Under the pieces are notes generated by a model. It was not told the origin of the DNA, ran no database searches, and saw only the letters and a program-made list of their open reading frames with translations. The translations under genes were made by a program, and so were the position numbers. From Chamaecrista fasciculata (Eukaryota; Streptophyta; Magnoliopsida; Fabales; Fabaceae), in NCBI GenBank assembly GCA_003254925.1, contig QANZ01000187.1, positions 3,147 through 67,146 on the forward strand: DNA of 64,000 nucleotides, read 5' to 3'. Shown here in pieces: positions 13,921 to 27,500 of the stretch (within the stretch, counting starts at the first letter, position 1; each line of letters starts with the position of its first letter).

Positions 13921-16900
13921 TCAGAAAGCTGGTTTCACCATTGTTCCTGAATTCCACCCCCTTTCCTTTTCCTTGTGACTATTCTTTTGCTGGGCTTCTT
14001 CAGTTCCATTTCTTCTAGCATTTTTCAGCATCGCCCTTTGTGCAATCATTTTCCCTCGACTTCCAATGGACACTCTTACTTTCTCCATCCCAACATTTAC
14101 ACCAACCCTTCTTATCATATGCTGCTGTATTGGAGACTTGTTCTGAAGTTTCTTATGTATACTTCGCCTTAGCATGTTGCTTACTCTCTTCTTACTTCCG
14201 CTTCTTATTCCTTTCGGACTCTCAAAATGTGTCTGCGTGGTCAAACAGTTTTCCAGTTCACCATGGCTTTCCTTCTGATCAGCAGCTCTACTTGCTGGAA
14301 CTAGTACTAATGGTGATGAAAACTGAGATAAGCTAGGAGGCACACTTGGGAGTGGAATAAGAGAGTTTCGCCTTGAAGCGGTGACTGAAGGAATACGTCG
14401 TGCCATTGCGCAGATAAGAGAGTTTCGCCTTGAAGTGGTGGCTGAAGGAATACGTGGTACCATTGCGCAGATAGAAGCTCTTCCAGTCCTTTTCGGCAGC
14501 ATAAACTTCTCGGCTATTTCGGGATTGTTTTCTTTTTCAGGGTGATCAATGTACTTGATAGAGCTGTCCATTGTCGGTAAGGGAAGTAAAGGTGTTTTTA
14601 AATTGTTGTTCTCGGTAAGAGGTCTACCTGAACTCACTAAATCATTCTTTAGAGTTCCTATTGATGGTCTATTTGCAAGTGCTGGTCTCAAAGGTGCATT
14701 GTTTTGTTCTTGGGATTTTTGCAGATGCTGCTCAGCTATCTTCAAGTCTACATGTTGGCGTGCTAACTTTCTCTCAATCAAAAGTTGTGCTTCCAGTTCC
14801 TTCACCTTCAAAACAAATACAAATAATGCTGATCAAAGAGACAAATAGAAGCAAAAATAAAGAAACAAAATAAAACATTATGTGTTCTAATATGATACCC
14901 TGTCTTGAAGACTTTTGGTTTTAAAATCTCTCTCCTTTATCTTTGAGTCTAATCCATAGATGGTTTCCTCCATCTTCTTGATTTGCAAATCCTTAATCTT
15001 CATCTCTTGCTTGGTTTTCTCAGTCTAGAAAAAGAGAGTCAAATTGTTGAAAGTACACTAGATGGAATAAGGAGAGTTGATAGCACAGGTAAAACAGCCC
15101 TACCATCTGTTTGTACTTGAGAAGTTCAGTAGAGTCCAATTGTCTCTTTGCAGGGCCCAGTTCTATTCCTCTCACTCTACTAGCGAAGTTCAGAGAGCAA
15201 ATTGTCTCACTCAAATCGTTTTCATTAGGGCTGATTTGTACAAACATGAGCGTCTTTGAATCTCCTCCTAGAAAAACAAGTTTCTTGATCAATTATTCAT
15301 GGTCATGTTTGCACACATAAATCTAGACCAAATAGCTCAAGAAACTCTAAACTTAGTTACTTTAGAAAAAAACCAGAAAGTACCTAAAGAGTCTTGCAGC
15401 AAATGAGTAAGCTTGGAGTTTCTGCATTGCAAAGAACAATAGAAACTTTAATACTAACAATAAACAAAAAGAGTGAAAATTTTAATGAAAACAGACATTA
15501 TTCTCTGATATTAATGTAATACAAATAAACAACTCAATCTACAAAATACAGCATAAAAATAGGAAAGTAGAGTATATATGAGTGAGCGATAATTCCATGC
15601 TGCCATCCCCATCTCCAAGAAATGAGGGTGATGATGGGAAAAGAAAGCTAATGTTCATTTGGATTACCTGAAAGGAACATGTGGGGATTTTGTTGCAAGA
15701 GCTGATATAACATCTCCTAGTGCAGATAGAGACCTATTAATATTCTGAGTTTCTTTTAATCGCTCTCCTTGCACTTCTGTCTTGGCCACTCGTTCACTGC
15801 CGGCCAAGTCCACCAGCCACAACTTGCTTCTTGTGCATCCCCCGTTCAATAAATTCTCCCCCTTCACCATAACACAGTGAATGCTGTATCAAGAAACGAC
15901 AGCAACATTAGCACTATTCTTTTGATGACAGTTTAAGAGGATCTTAACTGAAGCAACTAATGAGGTGCTTAGTTGAAAAAAATAATGTCCACTTATCATG
16001 TTTCTACTGAAAACTGACCAGTGGGATCGGCTGCTATGTTCATTAGAATTGGTCGAGCCAACAGCTCTTAAATTACTGCCAGTTTGTAGGACTTCCCAAA
16101 CTTCAGTCATGTTGTTCACATGTGCCTCAACCAATCCAGGAACATGATGTATTCCTTCACTAGCTTGCCTTATCTCAAGCCTATAATTATTGAATATATC
16201 AGTTAATAATCTGAAAATAACCAAAACAAGCTACAGTATTGCTTCACTTAAAGCTATTTCCGGAATTGTGAAAAATATAATGAAAATAGACAAGTGACTT
16301 CAAACCGACCTTCTTGCAGCTATTCCAGGCTGATTTCCAGAGACAAGCAAGTCTCTTATTTGCTCATTGTAGACTTCCAAGACACTTACAGATACATCAT
16401 AACGATAGAGCTTCTGTCTCTCCTTGATTATGTCAAACATTTTCTCGAGAGTCCTGAAATTAACCCCACGAGCTTCTTCTGTACCCTCCATTGTGAATGT
16501 TTTTCCAGTTCCAGTCTGCCCATAAGCAAATATGCATACATTGTACCCGTCTAGAACCGAGGTTGCAAACGGTGCGGTGTCTTCAAATACATTGGCTGTA
16601 TGTACAAGAACAACAAACAACAAAAGATGTCTAAAATGAACTATCAACATTGGAAATGTAATCTAATCATGGATAATGATTCACAATTACCTTGATCTGC
16701 CTGAGGACCAAAAACAGAATCGAACTTGAAAGTCTTTCTAGGGGCCCCATTTGACATTACGGTAAGCTCACCATCTTTAGAGGAGTCAAAATCTATTGCC
16801 ATTGTTGCTCCTGCTGCTATCTCTTCAGTGTTAAGAGGTCTACACCGACAAAAGACCCTTATGTTTCCTGTAAGTAGAATAGTTAGTGAACCATTCTAAG

Positions 16901-19097
16901 TTGTTCAGATTCATCTTGGTCTCAGTAATGGAAAATTTGCAATCAAGCACATGCTTACCTCTCAACTCCAAGACCTTATTGTAAAGTTCTTTTTGTTCCC
17001 TGGCACCTTCAATATATTTAGACTTGAGATCTTCATGTAACTCCATATGCTCATTTACTATAAGGAGAGGAATAAGAAGGGTATAAAATTGTGAAAGGGC
17101 AGTCTCAACAACATGAGATATGAAATTAGAATTTCTTTATATCATCTTACTCTTGGACTTGATAGTCATCCCCATTTCATTCATATCTGCAAGGTATTTT
17201 TTGTATGCTTCTACTTCCTCTGATAGTTTGATGTGTTCCATTTTCATAATCTGTACATTGAAGTTTCTCACAAACAATATAAGTGTCTTTTTCATCATTT
17301 AATTTGTCAATTAACTTTGTTAGAAAATCAATACCTTCACTTTCCTCATTAAGTCTCTCAGGGAGGAAAACCATTTGCTTTTTTCTTTCACTTGCCCCTC
17401 AATGGCAAATGCTGCAGAAATTGAAAATTCATTAGATCAGACTAAATATATTCTAAGATGCTTAATCATCAGAACTTAAGAAAGGGATATGATATGCCTA
17501 CCCAAAGATCCTACATGCATGGACTTTCGCATGAGTTCATTCTGAAGATCTTGCAAAGACTTCCAAGCTTCTTGGCATTCTCTACTTTTCTGTTTATTCT
17601 CCTTCTTAAGTTCCTCCATCACCCTCCTTGCTTCTAGAAGTTCCATTTTTTGACGCGTAAACTCTCTTTTCAGCTTTTGAATATCCTCTTCTCCCTCATT
17701 ATCTCCCCTATCCTACAATGATATTATTGAGTACACATCAAGACACTCCAAATTCATGCCCAAAGATTATATGTGTGTGTGTGTGAGTGTGAATTACTGT
17801 TTAAAAAAGAAGCATACATCTGACGGCTCCAATTCTATCCCTTCTGACACTTCCATATCTTCTACCAACTCAATTTCCCCTGAATTAAAATCCTGTCAGC
17901 AAATAACTATGAAGAACAGACGCTGACACTGGACATCCACATGCTAAAGTCTTGAAATTATATGACACTGATGCAGCATACATGTATACATATGTATTGT
18001 AATTCTAATAGTTGACAACAAATTGAAGAGACAGTTAAATCTTCATAAAATTTGACAAAAACTTAGGAAATTAAAACATCTATGAAATATGTCATGTCTA
18101 CTTTTTATTGTATCGGAATTGCGGAAAAATGATTTTAAGTTTTGACGAAATTTGTTTTATGGTGTTCACACTCCCTCAAAATGGAATGGAGTGTCCATGG
18201 CATGCTTCATAGATTCTAAACCTCTCTTCCACAATAGAGAAAGCAAGAATGTAGCTCACTAGAAGGGTAATCTTGTAGCGTCTCATCATTGACTTCTGGA
18301 GGTGGAAGAAGCTCAAAGGAGGCTTCAGGAGATATTTCTTTAAAGGTCTCGCAAAAGTTAGAGAATTTAACAGTTGGGGTTTTCTGGGTCTTTTCAACTT
18401 CAGACCCATTGATTCCATTCTCAAAAGAAAGCTCCATTTGTGCTTCAACTTTCAGGCGACATTTGCTCTCCATTAACTCAGGAGAGTCCGAGTAGCTATT
18501 CATTGCAATATCAGGTGATCCAGCACATATGACCAAATCAGGAGACGTTAAAGAATACCCCAAAATCGATCGGCCTGAAAAAATTGGTCCCAAAAGAATT
18601 CGATCAGATTCTCAAGAAACTAAAGTTCGAAAATCCAAGATATCTTGCCGGAAAAAAAGGGACGATTTTTACCATCGACTACATTTTTTGCAACAGGGTC
18701 CTCTAAGTCTTGGATTCTCCAAGAAAATTCTGCAACAAGAAATGAAAACATTTTATGGGTAATGAAAAACTCGAGATGGGTCTCACCGACAAGAATAATA
18801 AAGTTCTCATCTTTCTGAAAGATTCTGAAGTCTCACCATCACTTGGAACGCCCTGCGATTCAGGATCCGCCATTGTTGGATTTTGAGAGCTCGGTGATGT
18901 TTGTAGACTATCTGCCAAATCAAATACGAAAAACAACTGATAAACCAAGAGAGTCCATCTATCTAAAGATAAAGTCGAAAACTTTGAATCATGGAGGAAA
19001 AAATAGAGCTCTTACGAATGGAATGAGTGGAAGAATGCACAGAGGCGTCGGTGAGAAGAAGTGGGTCATAGAGATGCCATAGATTGCGATCCTCCAT
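13921..19097 (-). CDS. KIN-14 family kinesin (minus-end type), 17 exons, 1043 aa
   Basis: Microtubule motor ATPase with an internal motor domain. Exons (minus): 19097-19016, 18911-18837, 18729-18673, 18574-18260, 17879-17818, 17712-17502, 17411-17335, 17250-17151, 17057-16959, 16867-16691, 16595-16310, 16180-16019, 15883-15668, 15421-15384, 15267-15104, 15024-14899, 14805-13921. All phases agree, giving 1043 aa. Only the exon-4 donor (GTGAGC at 18259) is a choice. A coiled coil (about 200-355) precedes the motor (about 360-720), as in KIN-14. Motor motifs: [11 protein letters not shown]-loop [16 protein letters not shown] (switch I), LVDLAGSE (switch II). After the motor come a second coiled coil and a basic Ser/Arg-rich tail. 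It resembles the KIN-14Q/R/S clade (I think KIN-14S, At5g27550), but I see no malectin domain. The tail has a 19-aa in-frame duplication (14361-14474). Confidence 0.92.
14361..14474 (-). repeat. 57-bp in-frame tandem duplication in kinesin tail
   Basis: Two adjacent 57-bp units (14361-14417 and 14418-14474) differ at only a few bases. Each encodes 19 residues containing 'ICAM', 'RIPS' and 'SRRNSL'. The frame is kept, so the tail carries two basic RRNS modules. Confidence 0.85.
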
Positions 19098-19560
19098 TGA
19101 TAAAATAACTACTGTTTGAATTTTCAGTAATGATGATAATCAAAGAGAAAAGGGGTTATTGCTTTTGCGTCGTTATGAAGAGAGAGAGAGAGAGAGGTGA
19201 AGAAAGTAAAGGAAAAAGGAGGTTTTCTCTGAAATGGCGTTAATTTCGTTATTTTGGAATGTCTAGATAGGGTTTTGGCTTAATGGAAAATTTGACCGTT
19301 GGGTTTTCAAATTTGAAATCTCTTAAGCGGGGAATAAGATTATAAGAGAGTCATGCTTGCAATAAAATGCTCACTCAGAAGATGCCATCTGGTTTTCTTT
19401 CAGTTTTCCTTGCTTTCTCAAGATTTACTTTCAAGTTTTAAACTTTGGATTCTGATATTAATATATAGAGCAAAGTTATAGGAGCACAAGACACGTCACG
19501 CTTTCCTCACAAAGGGTAATTAAAAAAATTAAAAGGGCAATAACACTGATAAAAAGTTTT
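19098..19560. other. Kinesin 5' flank
   Basis: No gene seen. It contains a short (GA)n run at 19182-19196 and CT-rich sequence on the kinesin strand, consistent with the kinesin 5' UTR and promoter. No clear TATA box was chosen. Confidence 0.35.
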
Positions 19561-19609
19561 AAACAATAAAACATGAATTTGGCCAAAAAAAAAAACAATA
19601 AAACATGAA
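19561..19609 (+). mobile_element. 15-bp retroposon stub with 17-bp target duplication
   Basis: The 17-mer aaacaataaaacatgaa occurs at 19561-19577 and again at 19593-19609, directly flanking 'tttggccaaaaaaaa'. The insert ends in an A-run like the 3' end of the SINE at 20826-20932, so it looks like an extremely 5'-truncated SINE insertion. Confidence 0.6.
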
Positions 19610-19784
19610 AGAGAAAGCAATTTCTAATAAATTGAAACAAGGTTATATATTATATTTTATACATTTCTAAATTCTAAATTATATTACTTTTACTAAATAA
19701 TGTGGATTTATTACATTGACACTTTTTTTTAACATAGATGACAAAAATACATTGTATTTAGACCTCTGGAAGACGTATTAGATA

Positions 19785-20369
19785 CTAGGGGCTTTGCGTG
19801 TCCTAACGGGCACGCAAATATTTATGTTAAATTTTAAAAATTTTAAAGTTAAATTATATAAAAAAAATAATTTTTAAGTTATAATTTTCGGCAAATATAT
19901 TTAATTAACATTTAATTTTATATAAGATAATAATTATATAAAAAATTAAAATAATCAACAATAACATAATTTAAAATTATTTTTAATATCTATGTCTTTA
20001 TTTATTGCTAGTTCCGTTCCTTAGAATTACAAAACAAAAGAAAATTAAAAAAATATATATATAATGTCTTTAGCCGTGAGGTCTCTTTCAGTTGAAAAAA
20101 AAATCATCACTTAAATTGCTAACAAATCGTAATATGGACGAGTTATGGGAATAAGGACTAACACCCACGTTAAATGTTTTATCTATCCTTGGCAAAAAAA
20201 AATCATAATATTTTAATTTAAAGAATATGGAAGGATGTGGGATGTATTTTATATATATATATATATATATATATTATTTTATGTAATATGTTTAAAATAA
20301 TTTATTTTATATTATAGTTTTAAAAGACTGACTACCAGAAGGCTCCTCAAATATATATAATAGTATAGA
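19785..20369 (-). mobile_element. Non-autonomous Helitron C (585 bp)
   Basis: On the minus strand it starts with TC after a host A (TCTATACTATTATA...GAGGAGCC). It ends with a GC-rich hairpin (19796-19815, GCGTG...CACGC), about 10 bp later CTAG, then a host T. These are Helitron hallmarks: 5' TC, 3' hairpin plus CTRR, A|T insertion, no target duplication. It shares both ends with Helitrons A and B in this window. The interior is AT-rich and non-coding, with a (TA)n run at 20250-20274. Confidence 0.85.
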
Positions 20370-20807
20370 TATTTCTATCAAATAAATATTTCCATTTTTT
20401 TAAGTGGCCAAAAAAATTCAAATAATAGTTACATTATATTAAATTTTATTAAGTACTTTTTAAGGGCAATTTCACTAATTAATAAATTAATAAATCATAA
20501 AAAATTCAGATTTTGAAGGTCTAAATTTCTTTCCTTATTTGAGTAAATTTTAAAATTGATATGGCAGCCAGCTGAATCTTGGAGAACAAAACTTAGCGAT
20601 AGGTTTTATAAGAATAAGAATGATTTAGTTTGATATGTTTCTTAATATAATCTCTTTCAGATATTAAATCGTTAAATTATTTTAATAATAATAATAATAA
20701 TATAAAATCACAAATTCATGTTATTTTCCATTTTTATTCCTTAATGAAGTCAAACCACTTCAAAATTTAAAATTCTCCAGTTTCAACACAACTTTGCTAG
20801 TAGTCAC

Positions 20808-20950
20808 AAATGAAATATATTTATGATTATGTAACAATCAATTGGTCAGCGGTAAACTCTTAAATTGAGCTCAGATCCGCGAAGGATTATTTCTTAGCCT
20901 AATGGGCTGGGGAATGCCTTGGGTAACCAAAAAAATGAAATATATTTATG
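20808..20950 (+). mobile_element. Short SINE with 18-bp target-site duplication
   Basis: The 18-mer aaatgaaatatatttatg is present at 20808-20825 and again at 20933-20950. Between them lies a 107-bp insert (20826-20932) that ends 'ccttgggtaaccaaaaaa'. A long perfect duplication plus an A-tail is the signature of LINE-dependent retroposition. The insert has pol-III-box-like stretches ('ttggtcagcggtaaactc' and 'gatccgcgaagga'), but its match to a tRNA is only loose. Confidence 0.85.
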
Positions 20951-21233
20951 CCTTATATATACTAGATAAAATAATACAAGATCTTCCATTGATGTGTGTC
21001 AAAATGAAATAAATACAAATTTCTAGACCTATCAAAGCTAAGATGTTGCATTGCATCCACTTAAAAGCACCATCATTAAAAAAAATTGCCAAAAAGAATT
21101 GGAATTTTTTCCTTTGCTTATTATTTGTTTGTTACCAGTATTTCAGGAGTCTAGGCACTGCCATTGATTGAGACTTTGGACTTTGAACATATGTTCCCAC
21201 TTCCCACTTTACAAGAAGAAATCATTTTTAACA

Positions 21234-21305
21234 CAGGTCTTCAGCAGTTTTTTTTTTTTTTCATCAAAGGGAACGTATATAAAAGCATCCAGGTCTTCAG
21301 CAGTT
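21234..21305 (-). mobile_element. 40-bp retroposon stub with 16-bp target duplication
   Basis: The 16-mer caggtcttcagcagtt occurs at 21234-21249 and 21290-21305. The 40-bp insert starts with a T-run, i.e. an A-tail on the minus strand. It lies about 200 bp beyond the stop codon of the IF2 gene, so it may be in that gene's 3' UTR or just past it. Confidence 0.65.
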
Positions 21306-21507
21306 CACTCACCCTCAAATATGAATATTTTGATGCGTGTGGGCAATTCTACCTGTGGACCATTGTTAAACCATCAAAATTTGCATGAGTCATGAAGCTT
21401 TCTTGAGTTTCTTCAGTAGGAAGCTGAATGCGTTTGGACTCCAGCAAGAAGACATGTTACTTATGAGAATATGAGTGAATCTCACATTAGCAATCATTGT
21501 ATTACAG

Positions 21508-24500
21508 TTAAACTCCTACTCCTTCCACTGCAGCTGCCATAGATTCCGAGGCCTCTTCGAGGGTTCGCTTCTTCTGAACTGTATTGAAGGCCTCAAGAAT
21601 ATCTCCTTCCTCCCAATCATCGAAATCTTCCAACCCAATTCCACATTCAAGACCAGCATTTACCTGTACAGAAAGAACAAAATGTGTATGGATATTCAGG
21701 CAGTAGCTACTAGCAGCTATAACTGCAACAAAATGGAGAATGAACACATACCAAACGCTAAAAGTTCAAGCAGCCTTAAAAATGATTAGAAGAAAACTGC
21801 ACTGGTAACCAATTATCCCCTTACTCTTACAGTAAAACCTCATGATAGTAAATCCATAATTGCCCTCATAATTAAACACATTGAAGTGACTAAGCACGTC
21901 ACTGTAAAGATGATATTGATTGAAGAAAGGCAGTCTGAAATCTGAATATCTATATGCTAAAGAAATCGAAAGAACTCGTCGATCTTGGATGTAAGTGAAG
22001 TCGATCAACTAGATAACGAAGCCACAATATAGCATCCATATTAATATATTATTATCACCACCTTTTTTCACATTATAGTAAACTTCAGAATACATGCATC
22101 CTTAGGTTAAAGGTTAATAGATTTAAATAAAGAAAATGAGTGATCGGAGATTGACTGAAGATAATTTGGCTACGAATATTATAAGTGCTAATAATATATT
22201 AGAAGGAACAGTCGTCCAAAATGACTACCTTGATGCGCGTTTCATTAAAGCAGGTTACTGATGGGGTGGTCAAGCTTAGGTCAATAAAAAGCATATTTGC
22301 ACCTTCCAAAACTGGAGGAACGCTCTTAAATTTGAATAATGAGAATAGGAAATAATACTAGATCCAGAGACAAACCTCTTTCACCATCTCCTTCACCCTT
22401 CTCAAAGAATCAAGAATGCCAACGTGAACTACTTTTCGCTTACGAATGACCCGAATCCCACAGCCTTTTATCACCTTTCCCTCTGTAACCATGCATCCAG
22501 CAACACGACCACTACCACTGCTGAATGTGGCCCGTACTTCTACTGAGCCAATTGTTACTTGTTCCTACCAAAAGACAGTAGTTAGTCTTCCTGCCGAAAA
22601 CTTCAATAATTTAAGTTCAACAAAAAAGTCATAAGAAACAAAACAACTCGAGCATAAATCAGCCAGAATCTAGAAGATCCCTGACTCATCAATGAAAGGG
22701 AAGACACAGTTTAACAAATATATTTAGACACGTGAGTATTCAACAAATTATACAAAGCATGCTCTAAGAAATAAAAAAGTGCAACTTGGAGCATCACAAG
22801 TGGTTACTGGGATGTTTTCTTGACAAGTTCCATTTTATATGAAAGTGAGCAAGTAGTCGCTATCTATACAAGCATGCAGATGCAAAGTCAAGACAATGTA
22901 CTTGGAAATTCAAAAATTTGTTGATTACCTCAACTGGCTCCAAGAGTCCTTCCATTGCATTTCGCACGTCATCAATTAGTTCATAAATAACTCTGTATAA
23001 TCTAATCTCAACACCTTTGTTCTCTGCATAGCTTTTCACAGAACCTGGTGCTCTGACATTAAATCCCAAAACAATTGCTTTGCTAGCAACGGCGAGGTCA
23101 ATGTCACTGGTGCTTACATCACCTGTTGCTTCCAACAGAAACTTCAACGTGACATTATCTTGCGGTAATATCTGTAGAGCTTGTCTCACAGCTTCAATGG
23201 ATCCCTGGCCATGATAAGAAGAACCAGATGAAGCAATAACTACAGTAAACATTTATGCAACAAAATGGACTAGTAGCATTTCAGTCAACACACAATGTCA
23301 ACTGCTTTGCACATAAGCATTTGTGCACAACATTAGCCATATAGCTAATATAAGTTTTCATTGTAGATGCTAAGAAGAAAACTTTCTCTGGCAAAAATTA
23401 CAAAGAGAAAATTATGTGCCTATCTATCAAACATCTTAACAAAGATATCAAACAGTCATCGCCACTACAGATTGATTTCTTGGCATGTTCGTGGCATAAA
23501 TCAGGTGTCCTCTAGCTCAATTTATCAGTATTGAGCAATATTTTTAGCTAGGTTTAGAAATTCCATACCATTATTTTTTTTTTTCTGACCATAGGTGAGA
23601 AATAACTATTAGAATAGTTGATTATGTTTAAAAGGAAGAAGCAGCTGCAACCTACTTTTGGTCCAAAGACAGATATAACAGGCTCAAACAAGAAATACTC
23701 AACTTTATGCAAATTATTTTCTAATTAAGCAGTTCAAATCACTTCTTAATTACAGCATAATACCAGCAAGAAATCATCTATAAATTCAACCATGCAAGTG
23801 GTTCCACACTTGCAACATGAGCAAGCTGCTCTTTTCCAAATCCCAGAAACATGTGTAGTGGTAATACACACCTGAAGATCAACCTTCAAGATAATATTTA
23901 GTTGGTGCAGATCTAGTCCAGAAAGCTTTCCTGAAGAAACTGCAGAAGCTAAAGAAGATAGAGTGACTTTTCCATCCCCAGCCTTAGCTGAAATACGCTC
24001 ATTTCGCAGTGACTCAGCACAGGACTTTGCTTTTTCACGTGCAGCTTCGAGCGAATCAACAATCTCAAAGTCATCACCGGCAATTGGAACATGATTCAAT
24101 CCAATAACCTAAAGAGATGAGCAAAAAACAGATGTCAGGAAAAGGTGAATTAGGCTTAATTCCAATAACCTAATGTGCATGGCCCATTTAAATGTTTATA
24201 TTCTCAACCACTGTACAACATTTTCTATGCTACTAGCTGCAAAAGTAAATTTCATAACTCATAAATATAGTCATCTGTTTTTCATTCTTTAGTGTGGGAT
24301 GCCTTTATTTAATATTGTAATTTCATAACACATGCCATGTTTTTTATTCAAATAAACGAAATCCAAATGATATGCAAAGATAAGCTCACTAATTTCAAAG
24401 GACAGACCTTCCATTTAACAACAGAAAAAATATAAGAAACAGAGAGAAGTGACGAAAGAGATAATTCAAGGTTCATTAAACAAACAAGTTTTATGGTTAT

Positions 24501-27500
24501 TTTTCTTATGTGAAATCCACGAACATAACATGATTAGATATAAATCAAGTTCACCAGTAGCTATGGGAAGTAGGAAAATATGTTGAATTGACAAACCTGT
24601 ACAGGTATAGAGGGTGTAGCTATATCAAAACGTTTTCCACCATCATCAAACAAAGCCCGAACCTAATCAAGACAGAAGTAAATAAAAGACGTTTACAAAT
24701 CCAGAGAAAAGCAAAACAGATTACAAGAGAATTTAATAATCAAAATTTAAGGTCATGCTAACATTAAACTTTGAGTTTACAAGTATACGAACCTTTCCAA
24801 AAGCTTCTCCGCAAACTACTATATCTCCCCTTCTAAGAGTGCCATTTTGCACAATAAACGTAGCAAATGGCCCTTTTGATTTATCCAATCCAGCCTCAAT
24901 GACTGTGCCCTTTGCTGGTCTATCAGGATTAGCTTTCAGCTCTTGCAACTAAGTGTTAATGCTTAGGTTAGAATGAATACTGAGCAGATAAAAGAAAGCC
25001 AGAACGAAATACTAATTTGCACCAGAAGCTTTCTCAACCATACTCACAACAGCACTGAAGTTAATTTATTCTACAACATGGAGGAGACTTAGAAATGCGA
25101 GGGCGAGGCTAAGATATCTTTAACATAAACTTTCGTTTTACTTTTTCTAAATGCAAAAGAACATCAAAGAAGATAGTCTATCAACTAATAACAAGAGAAG
25201 TTTGGTGTTCATTGGTTTGGTTCAGTTGGATTTTAGACATCTGAGACCAATCAGTTCGGTTGAGGGCTACTAAACTAAATCGAACCAAATTGACAGAATT
25301 TAGTTTGGGCCTAACTATGGGCTTTCTCTAATTTCAGTTCACATTTACAAATTCAAGTTAAATTTGTTTGGTACAACTGCGATATCAAGGGATGCTAGAC
25401 AACTAGGATGAAGAGGCAAGATTAAAATTCACAAATCAGCTAAAGAGATAGAAGAGTCAGAACCTTAGGCAACTTGAACTAGATAGTAAAGACAAGCAAC
25501 TTACCTCTGCAACAAGCATAACAGTTTCCAAAAGATCATCTATATTCTTCCCTTTAAGAGCACTTATCTATGGACAAAAGATAAAGGAAAATAAATTAAT
25601 TCCTAAAACTTACCACAATATAAACAACAGATGAGACCAATGCTAACAAATGACAAATATAAACCTGAACCATTGGGATGTCACCACCCCAATCTTCTGG
25701 CATTAGACCAATTGAAGAAAGTTCTTGCATGACACGTTCTGGATTTGCTCCATCTTTATCTATCTGGCTTAAATAAAAACATAACAATGAATCAGCACTT
25801 CCACAAGCCATCACCAAGTTAATCATAAGAGTTACAAAATAATGTTTTCTTTATCTTTCATAAACAATGCAGAGATGTCAAGTTGGCATGCCTTGTTTAT
25901 AGCAATAATTATAGGTACTGCTGCAGCTTTAGCATGAGCTATGGCTTCCTTTGTTTGAGGACGAATTCCATCATCAGCAGCCACAACGATGATAGCTATG
26001 TCCGTTACACTTGCTCCACGAGCTCTCATTGCCCCAAATGCCTACATGAGTGTTTATAATAGATATCATCTAAAGGAAAGAAAAGTTGAAAGCATGTTAC
26101 AGTTGATGATTGGATTAGAAACACCAGATTACCATAAGTTAACAAGTCATTCCAGAGATTATAGGACACCAAATGTGATCCAGAAGAATATAATCTAAAA
26201 GAAGATCTGCATATATTCGGGAAGAAGGAAATGAAAGTACTGATTGACAACAGAGTATACCTCATGCCCTGGAGTGTCAAGGAAAACACAAGGTAGAGAT
26301 TTGCCATCAACAGGTACTTGGACTTTATATGCTCCGATTCCTTGTGTAATCCCACCTGCTTCTGAAGCAGCTACCTGTTTACTACTGAAAGTCAGGCTTA
26401 GGTCGAATGTGCATGCAATATGAACCTCAGTAGATAAAGTGCCAGCAATGATAAAGAATCAACAAAGGCGCTATAAAAAGCCATGGACTAGAACTTCATG
26501 ACAATGCAAAAATACCAACAGAGCAAAATCCAGAAATGGAGGGGAAACAACGTGCATGGCATGATGGCATGCACATTCATGTAACAAATATATTTATAAA
26601 TATTAAGAACCCCCCAATATGTGAAAAGGTATGAACAATAATGTTATAGTAATAGATTAGACATTCTAAAAAACTAAATTTACAAATTGATGTTTTTGGC
26701 AGCCACGGAAACATTTGTACGTCATGCAAAACAGACAACTGTCCACAAACATCATGCACAAAATACCAAAGATAGTGTTTCCATCATTTATAATTACCGG
26801 TAACTACTGATCGAACTTACAAAAATTAAATTAAGTTACAAGTTACAATTAAGCAATCTTTCCTTTTAACAGTTCAGTATCTAATTCTAGAAAGGCCCTG
26901 AAACGCATAGGCTTTCAAAGTCATGCTAATTCCTAGTACCTCTCCTTATGTTTTATCCACATGTTATTAAACCATGCATTATTGTTCAAGGAAAAGCCTA
27001 GCCTAGAAACTTCAAATTGTCCACCATAGAGCACAGTTATGTAACAGGTGAGACTCATCAAATAGATGAGATTCATGTTAACAAAACTTGTTTGAAATCA
27101 AGGATAGTGACAAGGTAACCATCCATGTGGTCATTGTAAGCACATATTTTTCTGCAAGAAACTAAAAAAATCACAAAAGATCTTGTTAAGATTCCATGGT
27201 ACCTTGCTTTTCCGAATATGATCGAGAAGTGTCGTCTGCCAAATGGTAAAAGCAGAAAATATATATAAGAAAACAAAGGAATTCAGGCAGAAAAATTAGA
27301 GCTAAGGAAAGAATACAGAATGGATGAGTAGTGATACTTACCTTGCCATGATCTACATGACCCATTATAGTAATGACAGGAGGCCTGTCTTTAAGTTTGT
27401 CAAGGTCATCTTCATCAAGAGTTTCTCTTTTCTTCACTAATTCTTCAACTTTGACAGGATCAGCATCTATGATTTCGACATCATATTCTTTGCAGATCAT

